A stretch of DNA of 64,000 bases. Source: Poseidonibacter ostreae. GTDB taxonomy: Bacteria; Campylobacterota; Campylobacteria; Campylobacterales; Arcobacteraceae. Location of the stretch: positions 62,001-126,000 of the forward strand of contig NZ_WFKJ01000002.1 in assembly GCF_009208075.1 (NCBI RefSeq). Direction: 5' to 3'. Positions 35,362 through 42,533 of the stretch are shown one piece after another (positions within the stretch are counted from its first letter, which is position 1; every line of letters starts with the position of its first letter). The translations under genes and the position numbers were made by a program. The notes under the pieces are model-generated. The model was not told the origin of the DNA. It worked only from the letters and a program-made list of their open reading frames with translations, and did not search any database.

Positions 35362-36201
35362 TTGAGCAATATTAATCCTTCAATTAAAAAAGAGTCAAAA
35401 ATGAATACTGGTAAAAAAAGTCCTATTAATGATAGAAGAAGATTTTTCCTAACAATTGCAAGAGCTATTGGTCTTGCAGTTTTAGGAGGTCTTACATGGA
35501 GTGCATATGTTAGTGAAGTTACAGCAAATAGACTAATATTAAGACCTCCTGGTGCTCTTGAAGAAGAGGACTTTTTAGCAACATGTATTAAATGTGGTAT
35601 GTGTGTTGAAGCATGTCCATTTGATACATTAAAACTTGCACGTCCAGGTGATAATAAACCTCTTGGTACTCCATTTTTTGAGCCAAGAGATGTTCCTTGT
35701 TATATGTGTCCTGATATTCCTTGTGTTCCTGTATGTCCTACAGATGCACTTGATATTTTCTCGGTGCAAAATGACAAAAAAGAACTAGATATAGCTAAAG
35801 CAGATATGGGTGTTGCAGTTATTGATGATAATTCTTGTATTGCTTTTTGGGGAATTCAATGTGATGCATGTTATAGAGCTTGTCCTCTTTTAGGAGAAGC
35901 TATTAGCATTGAATACACAAAGAATGAAAGAACAGGTAAACATGCATTTATGAAACCAATCGTTCACGCGGACGTATGTACTGGTTGTGGAATGTGTGAA
36001 AAAGCTTGTGTAACTGATAAAGCAGCGATTTTTGTACTTCCTAGAGAAGTAGCAGAAGGGAAAGCAGGTGATTATTACATCAAAGGCTGGGACAAAACAG
36101 ATGAAAAAAGACTTGAAAATGCAACAAGTAAAGAAACAAGAACTGAAATTAGTAAAGATTCTGCATTAGATTCTTTAAATGACTCAGGAGACTTATACTA
36201 A
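35362..36201 (+). CDS. napG: Nap ferredoxin-type quinol dehydrogenase subunit NapG
   Basis: Periplasmic iron-sulfur protein passing electrons from NapH to NapB/A. The 279-residue protein has a Tat-like N-terminus (DRRRFFLTIARAIGLAVLGG) and four [4Fe-4S] motifs, including CIKCGMCVEACPF, CYMCPDIPCVPVCPT, CDACYRACPLL and CTGCGMCEKAC. The start is TTG at 35362, supported by a strong AAGGAGGG 10 bases upstream; an ATG at 35401 has no good ribosome binding site. That AAGGAGGG is fully complementary to 8 loop bases of the small RNA at 40432. Overlaps napH by 1 base. Confidence 0.93.
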   Translation: MSNINPSIKKESKMNTGKKSPINDRRRFFLTIARAIGLAVLGGLTWSAYVSEVTANRLILRPPGALEEEDFLATCIKCGMCVEACPFDTLKLARPGDNKPLGTPFFEPRDVPCYMCPDIPCVPVCPTDALDIFSVQNDKKELDIAKADMGVAVIDDNSCIAFWGIQCDACYRACPLLGEAISIEYTKNERTGKHAFMKPIVHADVCTGCGMCEKACVTDKAAIFVLPREVAEGKAGDYYIKGWDKTDEKRLENATSKETRTEISKDSALDSLNDSGDLY

Positions 36202-37031
36202 TGAAAACACTATTAGATAAATATAGATTTTTAATAGCAAGAAGAATCTCACAAGTTTTAATTATGGTTTTATATGTAATTGCGAATGTATATGGAATAA
36301 ATTTTCTAACAGGAAATTTATCTTCATCATTATTAGCAGGAATTATTCCTCTTAGTGATCCATATGCAGTATTACAAATGTTTGTTGCAGGTGCAGTAAT
36401 ATCAATTGATATTATTGTTGGAGCTTTAATCATTACAATTTTTTATATGACTGTTGGTGGTCGTGCTTTTTGTTCTTGGGTTTGTCCTGTAAATATGATT
36501 ACAGATTTAGCAAACTATTTAAGAAGAAAACTTGGATTTAATCAAATCCAAAAAAAGCAACCAGCTTCACGAAATATAAGATATTGGGTACTTGCTATTA
36601 GTTTAGTTATTTCATTTTTTATGGGATTAGCTGCATTTGAGTTTATTTCACCAATCTCTATGGTTCATAGAGGAATTATATTCGGTTTAGGTTTTGGTTG
36701 GGCTGCAATACTAGTAATATTTCTTTTTGATTTATTTGTTTTAAAAAATGGCTGGTGTGGACATGTTTGTCCTCTTGGTGGAGCTTATTCACTAATAGGG
36801 AAAACTAGTCTAATTAGAGTTCATCATAATGCACCAAATTGTACAGCTTGTATGAAATGTAAAGAAGTTTGTCCTGAAGTACAAGTTCTTCATATGGTTA
36901 CAAAAGAATCAATTCCCGTATTAAGTGGAGAATGTACAAATTGTGGAAGATGTATTGAAGTGTGTGATGATGATGCTCTTAATTTTTCAATTAAGAATTT
37001 AAAAAAAGGAAAAGATAATGAAGTTAGGTAA
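36201..37031 (+). CDS. napH: Nap membrane quinol dehydrogenase subunit NapH
   Basis: Inner-membrane iron-sulfur protein that oxidises menaquinol for the Nap system. The 276-residue protein has about 4 TM helices, two CxxxCP motifs (FCSWVCPVNM and CGHVCPLGG) facing the cytoplasm and two C-terminal [4Fe-4S] sites (CTACMKCKEVCPE and CTNCGRCIEVC). The gene overlaps napB by 14 bp. With NapC absent, NapGH is the route from menaquinol. Confidence 0.93.
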   Translation: MKTLLDKYRFLIARRISQVLIMVLYVIANVYGINFLTGNLSSSLLAGIIPLSDPYAVLQMFVAGAVISIDIIVGALIITIFYMTVGGRAFCSWVCPVNMITDLANYLRRKLGFNQIQKKQPASRNIRYWVLAISLVISFFMGLAAFEFISPISMVHRGIIFGLGFGWAAILVIFLFDLFVLKNGWCGHVCPLGGAYSLIGKTSLIRVHHNAPNCTACMKCKEVCPEVQVLHMVTKESIPVLSGECTNCGRCIEVCDDDALNFSIKNLKKGKDNEVR

Positions 37032-37620
37032 ATTAACTTTAGCAATTGCTGCAGTAGCAACTTTATACGCTACAACAATGAGTGCTGCAGAAAAGACTGT
37101 TAGTGAAGAATCTTTAGGATTAAGAAAAACAACTATTTATAGTGAAAAAGATACTACTGCTGATAAAGTAATGTATGGAACAGATGCAGCAGGTACATCT
37201 AAGAAAATCAAAAGAGCATTTCAAGATGCTCCACCAATGATTCCTCATGATGTAGATGGTATGCTACCAATTACTATTAATAATAACCAATGTACAATGT
37301 GTCATGAACCTGCAGTTGCAGAATCAATGGGCGCGACACCAATTCCTAAATCACACTTTATGGATTTTAGACCAAAACATAAATTTGATGGGAAACAATT
37401 TACAAAATCAATTGATAATATGAAAAATGAAGTTTCAGTAAAACCAATTGAGCAATTAGCAGGAGCAAGATTTAATTGTACTCAATGTCATGCACCTCAA
37501 ACAACTGGTAAATTAGCTGTAGAAAATGATTTTAAAGCTGCTTATACTAAAAAAGATGGTGAATTTAAATCAAGTTGGGATGAAGTAATCCTTGATGACT
37601 TAGATACATTAAAAAAATAA
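37018..37620 (+). CDS. napB: Nap diheme cytochrome c subunit NapB
   Basis: Periplasmic electron-transfer partner of NapA. The 200-residue protein has a signal peptide (1-23) and two heme sites, C92-T-M-C95-H96 and C154-T-Q-C157-H158. PHDVDGMLPITINNNQC and KSHFMDFRP are NapB hallmarks with distal histidines. AAAAGGAAAAGATA within the napH end provides the ribosome binding site. Confidence 0.95.
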   Translation: MKLGKLTLAIAAVATLYATTMSAAEKTVSEESLGLRKTTIYSEKDTTADKVMYGTDAAGTSKKIKRAFQDAPPMIPHDVDGMLPITINNNQCTMCHEPAVAESMGATPIPKSHFMDFRPKHKFDGKQFTKSIDNMKNEVSVKPIEQLAGARFNCTQCHAPQTTGKLAVENDFKAAYTKKDGEFKSSWDEVILDDLDTLKK

Positions 37621-37628
37621 GTTAAAAA

Positions 37629-38105
37629 ATGGAAAGAAGAGAGCTATTTAGCTCTCTTGCTTCTTCTTTTAAAACAAAAGAAAAGCAAGAGATTATTTTA
37701 AGACCACCTTATTATAAAGATGAAGAAGTTTTTTTAACAAACTGTATAGAGTGTGATGGAATTTGTGGTACTGTTTGTGAAGAAAATATTATCGTTATAA
37801 AAGATGATAAAACTCCAATAATTGACTTTTCCTTAAATGGATGTACATATTGTGATGAATGTGCAATTGCTTGTCCAAATGAAGTTTTATCTATTGAAGA
37901 TAAAAAGAATATAAATGCTAAAATACAAATAGATATAAGTACTTGTTTAGCATGGAATGATACTATGTGTTTTTCTTGTAAAGATCCTTGTTTTGATGAA
38001 GCTATCGATTTTTTAGGTATGTTTAGACCTGAAATAAATGATAACTGTACATCATGTGGATTTTGCATAAAAGTATGTCCAACACAAGCTATAAAAATAA
38101 TCTAA
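37629..38105 (+). CDS. napF: Nap ferredoxin-type protein NapF
   Basis: Cytoplasmic iron-sulfur protein of 158 residues associated with NapA maturation. It starts MERRELFSSLASSFK and carries cysteine motifs for several [4Fe-4S] clusters: CTYCDECAIACPN, CFSCKDPCFDEA and CTSCGFCIKVCPT. The first site is modified to CIECDGICGTVCEE, with one extra residue relative to CxxCxxC, so a cluster there is less certain. It lies 8 bp after napB. Confidence 0.88.
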   Translation: MERRELFSSLASSFKTKEKQEIILRPPYYKDEEVFLTNCIECDGICGTVCEENIIVIKDDKTPIIDFSLNGCTYCDECAIACPNEVLSIEDKKNINAKIQIDISTCLAWNDTMCFSCKDPCFDEAIDFLGMFRPEINDNCTSCGFCIKVCPTQAIKII

Positions 38106-38117
38106 TAAAGGAAAACT

Positions 38118-39074
38118 ATGACTTTTATCAAAGCAGCTATTTTTCTAGTTTTATTTCTTTTTACATTAAATGCAAAAGATATAAATCCAAGCTACACATA
38201 TTTAGCAAGTGGTGGTATTACAGATCTTGTAATAAAAAATGGTAAGTTATATGTAGCAACAAAAGCATCAAAAGTAGATATTTTTGATATAAACACAAAA
38301 GAAAAGATATCTTCAATTACATTACCTAAAATAAAAGATTTTATGGGTGATGAAATTAATTCTAAAATATATAGTGTTGATGTTTTTGAAGATAGTATAC
38401 TAATACTTTCACAAGGAAGTAAAGGTGGCCGAGCGATCCATCTTTATAAAAATTCAAAGCTTACAGAAATTATTTCTGCTAAAAAAAGAATGTTTATAGC
38501 TCGAGCTAAATTTATTAATAAAAGTAAAATTGTATTTTCTTTATTATCTAATGAATTATATTTATACGATTTAGAAAATAAAAAGCAACTATTAGAAACT
38601 CAAATATCACAATCTAAATTTTCAAACTTTGTCTTAAGTGAAGATAAAAAACGTATTGTAATTGCTGATGAAAGTGGTATTTTACAAATGCTTGATACAG
38701 ATACTTTAAAAATATTAGAAGTATTTAAGAAGCAAAATCTTGATAATGTATTTCAAGTTGATTTAAAAAATGATATTATATTAACAGCAGGACAAGATAG
38801 AAGAGCAGCTGTTTTTTCAATAAAAGAAAAAACTGCTTATCATAAAGATGCAACATTTCTAATTTATAGTGCAGGTCTTAGTCCTAGTGGAGAGATTGCA
38901 GGAATTGCAAGTACTGAAAACAATGAAGTAAAAGTTTTTAATACTAAAACACAAAGAGATTTATCTATGCTAAAAGGTAATAATACAACTCTTACAAATA
39001 TTGTATTTATAAATGAGAAAGAAGTTTTTGTCACAAGTGATGATGAAAGAATAAATTACTATAAAATTGATTAA
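38118..39074 (+). CDS. napL: Nap-associated beta-propeller protein NapL
   Basis: Exported protein of 318 residues with a signal peptide (1-20, ending LNAKD) and WD-like propeller blades, such as SGGITDLVIKNGKLYVATKASKVDIFDI and KVFNTKTQRDLSML. NapL is found in the nap operons of Wolinella, Campylobacter and Helicobacter relatives, and the gene order here (B-F-L-D) is the same. Its precise role is unsettled. It lies 12 bp after napF. Confidence 0.85.
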   Translation: MTFIKAAIFLVLFLFTLNAKDINPSYTYLASGGITDLVIKNGKLYVATKASKVDIFDINTKEKISSITLPKIKDFMGDEINSKIYSVDVFEDSILILSQGSKGGRAIHLYKNSKLTEIISAKKRMFIARAKFINKSKIVFSLLSNELYLYDLENKKQLLETQISQSKFSNFVLSEDKKRIVIADESGILQMLDTDTLKILEVFKKQNLDNVFQVDLKNDIILTAGQDRRAAVFSIKEKTAYHKDATFLIYSAGLSPSGEIAGIASTENNEVKVFNTKTQRDLSMLKGNNTTLTNIVFINEKEVFVTSDDERINYYKID

Positions 39075-39105
39075 GATTAATTGATTAAAACAAAAGGATT
39101 ATAAA

Positions 39106-39492
39106 ATGAACGTTTCAAGTATTGTAGTGCAAACATTACCAAAGTATCTAGATGAAGTAGTAGAGTCTTTAAAAAAATGTGATGTATGTGATTATCATAT
39201 GCATGATGAATTAGGAAGAATTATTATTACTATTGAAGGTGCTGGAGTTGAAGAAGAGCTAAAGAAATTAAGAGTAATAGAAGCAATTCCACATGTAGCA
39301 TCAGCTGATATGCAAATGGCATATAGTGAAGATGAGTTAAGTGCACATATGGAAGTTTTAGATAATGCGGAAGTTGTACCAAAAGTTTTAAATGACGAAG
39401 ATATAGATCCTAAAGATATAGTTTATAATGGGGATTTAAAAAAGAAAGATTTAGAAGGTTTTGCAAGAACATTTGATAATACAGGAAAATAA
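39106..39492 (+). CDS. napD: NapA maturation chaperone NapD
   Basis: Cytoplasmic Tat proofreading chaperone for NapA. The 128-residue protein has the NapD fold in its first 85 residues (SSIVVQTLPKYLDEVVESLKKCD, YHMHDELGRIIITIEG, IEAIPHVASADMQMAYSED). An acidic C-terminal tail of about 40 residues goes beyond the usual length of about 90. AAAAGGATTATAAA precedes the ATG. The next gene begins 2 bp after its stop. Confidence 0.9.
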   Translation: MNVSSIVVQTLPKYLDEVVESLKKCDVCDYHMHDELGRIIITIEGAGVEEELKKLRVIEAIPHVASADMQMAYSEDELSAHMEVLDNAEVVPKVLNDEDIDPKDIVYNGDLKKKDLEGFARTFDNTGK

Positions 39493-39494
39493 TC

Positions 39495-39950
39495 ATGGAA
39501 TATAATTCAAGTAATTTTTTATTAGAAACAATTGTACCAAGTGAAGAGTTAATTGTTTCAAGAACTGATTTAAAAGGTAATATTACTTATGTAAATGATA
39601 CATTTGCTGAGATTTCTGGATATGAAGCAAATGAACTTATTGGAAATCCTCATAGTATTGTAAGACATCCAGATATGCCAAAAGCTATTTTTAGTGACTT
39701 ATGGAAAGAATTAGAAACAAAAGGTAAATGGTCAGGTTATGTAAAAAACTTACGTAAAGATCAAGGTTATTATTGGGTTTATGCTGAAATATCTGAAGTT
39801 CATAAAGATGGGAAATTAGTTGAATATAAGTCTATTAGAACTCCTATGAGTTTTGAAAAAAAAGTAGAATATCAAGTAAAATATGATCAACTAAAACTAA
39901 CATCTGGTGAATTAATTCGTCATGTAAGTTATACTGAATATAAGAAATAA
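39495..39950 (+). CDS. Single PAS-domain protein (Aer/CetB-like) in the nap operon
   Basis: A soluble 151-residue protein that is essentially one PAS domain: RTDLKGNITYVNDTFAEISGYEANELIGNPHSIVRHPDMPKAIFSDLW, then GYVKNLRKDQGYYWVYAEISEV. It matches the Aer/CetB class, where PAS binds FAD, but has no signalling domain. CetB in Campylobacter signals energy taxis through a separate CetA; a similar split system would explain this layout. It sits 2 bp after napD, so it is probably made with Nap and could report electron-transport status (inference). Confidence 0.8.
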   Translation: MEYNSSNFLLETIVPSEELIVSRTDLKGNITYVNDTFAEISGYEANELIGNPHSIVRHPDMPKAIFSDLWKELETKGKWSGYVKNLRKDQGYYWVYAEISEVHKDGKLVEYKSIRTPMSFEKKVEYQVKYDQLKLTSGELIRHVSYTEYKK

Positions 39951-39985
39951 CAAAAATTACACAAAAATATAGTAAAGTTATAATT

Positions 39986-40375
39986 ATGAAAAATAAATTT
40001 ATAGTTATAGCTTTATTAGCTCTCTTCTTTACAAACTTAAATGCTTATTCAACACAAATAAAAGCTGCACATGCAATTGGTATTTTTCATGAAAATGGAA
40101 AAGGTGAAAATATACAGCATGTAAGAAAAACCAAAGATGATTATAATGGTATATGCTTTAGTAAAATAGTAGTCTTTGGAAAACTAAATAATATCATGCC
40201 AAAAGTTAAAATAGGCAACTCACTAGGAAAATTTATAAAAGAAATACCAATTTATAATAAGCATAAAATTAAAATTGCAAAAGAGATAACTTTCAAGCAT
40301 TATAATGTAACAAAAGGCTATATTGAAGTTAGAGTTGATAAAAAACTGTATGATTCAAAAGTTTTTGTAAAATAA
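39986..40375 (+). CDS. Small secreted hypothetical protein
   Basis: A 129-residue protein with a signal peptide (1-20, cleavage after LNA) and a basic, lysine-rich mature part, including a repeated-looking HKIKIAKEITFKHYNV stretch and a single Cys. It lies 35 bp after the PAS gene on the same strand and is the last gene before the RNA-rich intergenic region. Not recognised. It could belong to the nap transcript, since no terminator is seen before it. Confidence 0.65.
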   Translation: MKNKFIVIALLALFFTNLNAYSTQIKAAHAIGIFHENGKGENIQHVRKTKDDYNGICFSKIVVFGKLNNIMPKVKIGNSLGKFIKEIPIYNKHKIKIAKEITFKHYNVTKGYIEVRVDKKLYDSKVFVK

Positions 40376-40383
40376 ATAGAATA

Positions 40384-40425
40384 TTGATTTATATCATTAA
40401 TTTACTTTTTTAATCTATGTATAAT
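40384..40425 (+). promoter_or_regulatory. FNR/DNR-like box and perfect -10 with no gene downstream
   Basis: TTGATTTATATCAT (40384-40397) is followed at exactly 36 bp by TATAAT (40420-40425), the same layout as the nap, nor and heme d1 promoters. It points rightward into a stretch with no plus-strand open frame, so the transcript starting near 40432 is probably noncoding. Confidence 0.7.
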
Positions 40426-40431
40426 TACAAC

Positions 40432-40510
40432 ATAATAAGAAGCTTTACCTCCTCCCCTCCTTTTAAAATAAAAGTCAAATATAAGATTTTTCACGGTAAA
40501 GCTTCTTTTA
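40432..40510 (+). ncRNA. Candidate nitrogen-oxide-responsive small RNA with anti-Shine-Dalgarno loop
   Basis: Predicted transcript of about 80 nt from the FNR-like promoter. A perfect 13-bp stem is formed by AAGAAGCTTTACC (40437-40449) and GGTAAAGCTTCTT (40495-40507), followed by a TTTTA tail that could end transcription. The 45-nt loop starts with the C-rich run TCCTCCCCTCC, complementary to Shine-Dalgarno sequences, and has a small inner hairpin (CTTTT 40460-40464 with AAAAG 40470-40474). Eight bases, CCCTCCTT (40455-40462), match the napG ribosome binding site AAGGAGGG exactly. No open reading frame fits. The RNA family was not recognised. Confidence 0.6.
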
Positions 40511-40637
40511 TACTTCCAATTAAATAATCCTCCAATTTATATTTTTTAAAATTCTTTATTAATTTCATTATAATTCTTATTATAATCTATAAATTTCAAA
40601 AAAAAATCCTTTCGTAGCATTAAAATAGCATTTTTTA

Positions 40638-40646
40638 TGGTATACT
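40638..40646 (+). promoter_or_regulatory. Extended -10 promoter of the second small RNA
   Basis: TGG directly before TATACT (40641-40646) gives an extended -10 with a predicted start near 40653. Upstream, TAGCATT occurs twice (40616-40622 and 40626-40632), a 10-bp-spaced repeat. No FNR-like box is found at the -41.5 position, so it is probably controlled differently from the first RNA. Confidence 0.5.
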
Positions 40647-40652
40647 TTTGGC

Positions 40653-40730
40653 AATAGAAGTTTTATCTATTATCTCTCCTTAGTAAAAAATTACGTAGCT
40701 GTAAAATTTTTTCAGGATAAGACTTCTCTT
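40653..40730 (+). ncRNA. Candidate sibling small RNA
   Basis: About 78 nt with the same architecture as the first: AGAAGTTTTATC (40656-40667) pairs with GATAAGACTTCT (40716-40727) to close a 48-nt loop. Compared with the first RNA, two stem pairs change from C-G to T-A and one from T-A to T-G, so pairing is preserved by compensation. The loop carries CTCTCCTT, complementary to AAGGAGAG, and an A/T-rich inner hairpin (about 40685-40712). The 3' T-run is weak, so the transcript may continue to the terminator at 40841-40876. Confidence 0.5.
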
Positions 40731-40762
40731 AATTACTCATTATTGTAAAAAATCGAAATTTT

Positions 40763-40876
40763 TATAATGTTAAAATGATTTTATTTTGAATATATTTAAA
40801 TACTTTTTTAATAAATAAAATCAGAGTGTGCGGACAAAAAAAAAGGATAAGTTAAATAACTTATCCTTTTTTTTTA
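40763..40876 (+). ncRNA. Possible third noncoding transcript ending at the serS terminator
   Basis: TATAAT at 40763-40768 predicts a start near 40775. From there TGATTTTATTT (40776-40786) pairs with AAATAAAATCA (40813-40823), followed by a short GC-containing single strand (GAGTGTGCGGACA) and the strong terminator hairpin at 40845-40866 with a T9 tail. The parts fit a small RNA of about 100 nt, but this region could simply be the serS terminator plus A/T-rich spacer. Confidence 0.35.
40841..40876. terminator. Bidirectional terminator downstream of serS
   Basis: GGATAAGTTA (40845-40854) pairs perfectly with TAACTTATCC (40857-40866), flanked by A9 on the left and T9 on the right. It can terminate serS leftward and any small-RNA transcript rightward. 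Confidence 0.9.
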
Positions 40877-40896
40877 ACTGATAAATAAATATCTCT

Positions 40897-42135
40897 TTAC
40901 ATATACTTTTTAAGTACTTCTGGAATTCTTATACTTCCATCTTCATTCTGATAGTTTTCCATAATAGCAACTAGTGTTCTACCAACTGCTAATGAACTTC
41001 CATTTAACGTATGAGCTAAGATGTTTTTCTTCCCGTCTTTATATCTAATTTTTGCACGTCTTGCTTGGAACTCTTTTGTATTAGAAATTGAAGAAATTTC
41101 TCTATATTTATTTTGTCCTGGTAACCAAACTTCTAAGTCAATTGTTGTAGCTGCACTAAATCCTAAATCACCTGTACATAATTGCATTTTTTGGTGAGGA
41201 AGTCCTAATGATGTTAATAAATCACTTGCACAATTTACCATTTTTTCAAATATTTCTTCACTTTGTTCAGGTTTTGTAATAGCAACCATTTCAACTTTAT
41301 CAAATTGATGTTGTCTTATAAGTCCTCTTGTATCTCTACCTGCACTTCCTGCTTCTTTTCTAAAACAAGGTGTATAAGATGTAAGTAACATAGGAAGTTC
41401 TTCTGAAGCTAAAATCTCATCATTTACTAGATTTGTTAATTGTACTTCAGCAGTAGGAATTAAATATAAATCTTCACCTTCAATTTTAAATAAATCATCT
41501 TCAAATTTTGGTAATTGACCTGTTCCTTGAAGTGCATTAGAGTTTGCCATAAATGGAACATACCATTCTTCAAAACCTCTTTGTCTATTAAAATCAAGCA
41601 TATAATTAATTAATGCTCGCTCCATTCTAGCACCCTCACCTTTAAGTGCTGCAAATCTAGACTTAGCTAGCTTTACACCTCTTTCAAAGTCAATCCATTC
41701 ATTTGGTAAATCCCAGTGTTCTTTTGGTTCAAAAGAGAATTCAGGCTTCTCTCCAATTGTTTCTAAAAGAACATTTTCATCTTCATTTGCACCATTAGGA
41801 ACACAATCATCAGGAAGATTTGGAACACCAAGTGCTATAGAAGTTAATTCTTCTTCTATACTTCTAACTTCATCTTCTAAAGTCTGTTTTCTTTCTTTTA
41901 ATTCATTGATATTTGCTTGAAGTGGAGCTATGTCTAAGCCCTCTTTTTTATATCTTCCAAACTCACGTGAAAGTTTATTTTGCTCAGCTGTAACATTTTC
42001 CATGTCTTGTCTTTTAAGCTTTGCATTTTCTGAGATAGATTTTAAGTTGTCTAAAATTTCTTGAGCCACGCCTTTTCTTTTTAAAGCGCTCGCCATATTT
42101 TCAAAGTCTTTTTGTAGTAGTTTTATATCAATCAT
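40897..42135 (-). CDS. serS: Seryl-tRNA synthetase
   Basis: Class II aminoacyl-tRNA synthetase charging tRNA-Ser. The 412-residue protein has the long N-terminal coiled coil (about 25-105) that grips the tRNA variable arm. Motif 2 is [28 protein letters not shown] and motif 3 ends [20 protein letters not shown]. Full length. The start follows AAAGAGAAAAG on the minus strand, and a strong terminator lies downstream. Confidence 0.97.
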   Translation of the reverse strand: MIDIKLLQKDFENMASALKRKGVAQEILDNLKSISENAKLKRQDMENVTAEQNKLSREFGRYKKEGLDIAPLQANINELKERKQTLEDEVRSIEEELTSIALGVPNLPDDCVPNGANEDENVLLETIGEKPEFSFEPKEHWDLPNEWIDFERGVKLAKSRFAALKGEGARMERALINYMLDFNRQRGFEEWYVPFMANSNALQGTGQLPKFEDDLFKIEGEDLYLIPTAEVQLTNLVNDEILASEELPMLLTSYTPCFRKEAGSAGRDTRGLIRQHQFDKVEMVAITKPEQSEEIFEKMVNCASDLLTSLGLPHQKMQLCTGDLGFSAATTIDLEVWLPGQNKYREISSISNTKEFQARRAKIRYKDGKKNILAHTLNGSSLAVGRTLVAIMENYQNEDGSIRIPEVLKKYM

Positions 42136-42209
42136 CTTTTCTCTTTGTATTTATATTTTTTGCATTATATCTAAAAATTGCTACAAAGAGATTAGATGAG
42201 ATAAAAATG

Positions 42210-42416
42210 TTATCCGTTCATTTCCATTTTTATTAGAACTTCACCCTCAACATATTGAGTTTTAAATCTATGTTTTTCACAAAATTCTTCATTCATAACT
42301 GTACACATTTCATTTGCTTTTTCTAAAGCTGCATCAATTGTTTCACATTCAGTAACTTGTTCAAAGTCTGAATTTCTAAAACAACCACATGCTCTTTCAA
42401 CTCTTACTATTGCCAT
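42210..42416 (-). CDS. Small cysteine-containing hypothetical protein
   Basis: A 68-residue cytoplasmic protein with five cysteines (in ACGCF at 10 and 12, and at 24, 38 and 46), enough for a metal or Fe-S site but without a known spacing. It has a good TAAGGAGATAT ribosome binding site. It lies 74 bp upstream of serS on the same strand. Not recognised. Confidence 0.65.
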   Translation of the reverse strand: MAIVRVERACGCFRNSDFEQVTECETIDAALEKANEMCTVMNEEFCEKHRFKTQYVEGEVLIKMEMNG

Positions 42417-42533
42417 AATATCTCCTTAAAATTTTGCGAATTGTATCATAAACATATTTTAATTACCTTTTAATAATTAATTATATAGCTTTTTATAAAG
42501 TTTTGTATAAGATATAAATAAAAAAGATTTTGA

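Noticed and set aside
36149-36433. Minus-strand open frame across the napG/napH junction
   Set aside because: It lies wholly inside two well-supported nap genes on the other strand and shows no motif.
40437-40507. Simple intrinsic terminator of the nap operon
   Set aside because: A 45-base loop is far too long for a normal terminator, and a complete activator box plus TATAAT lies just before the stem, so a separate transcript is the better explanation.
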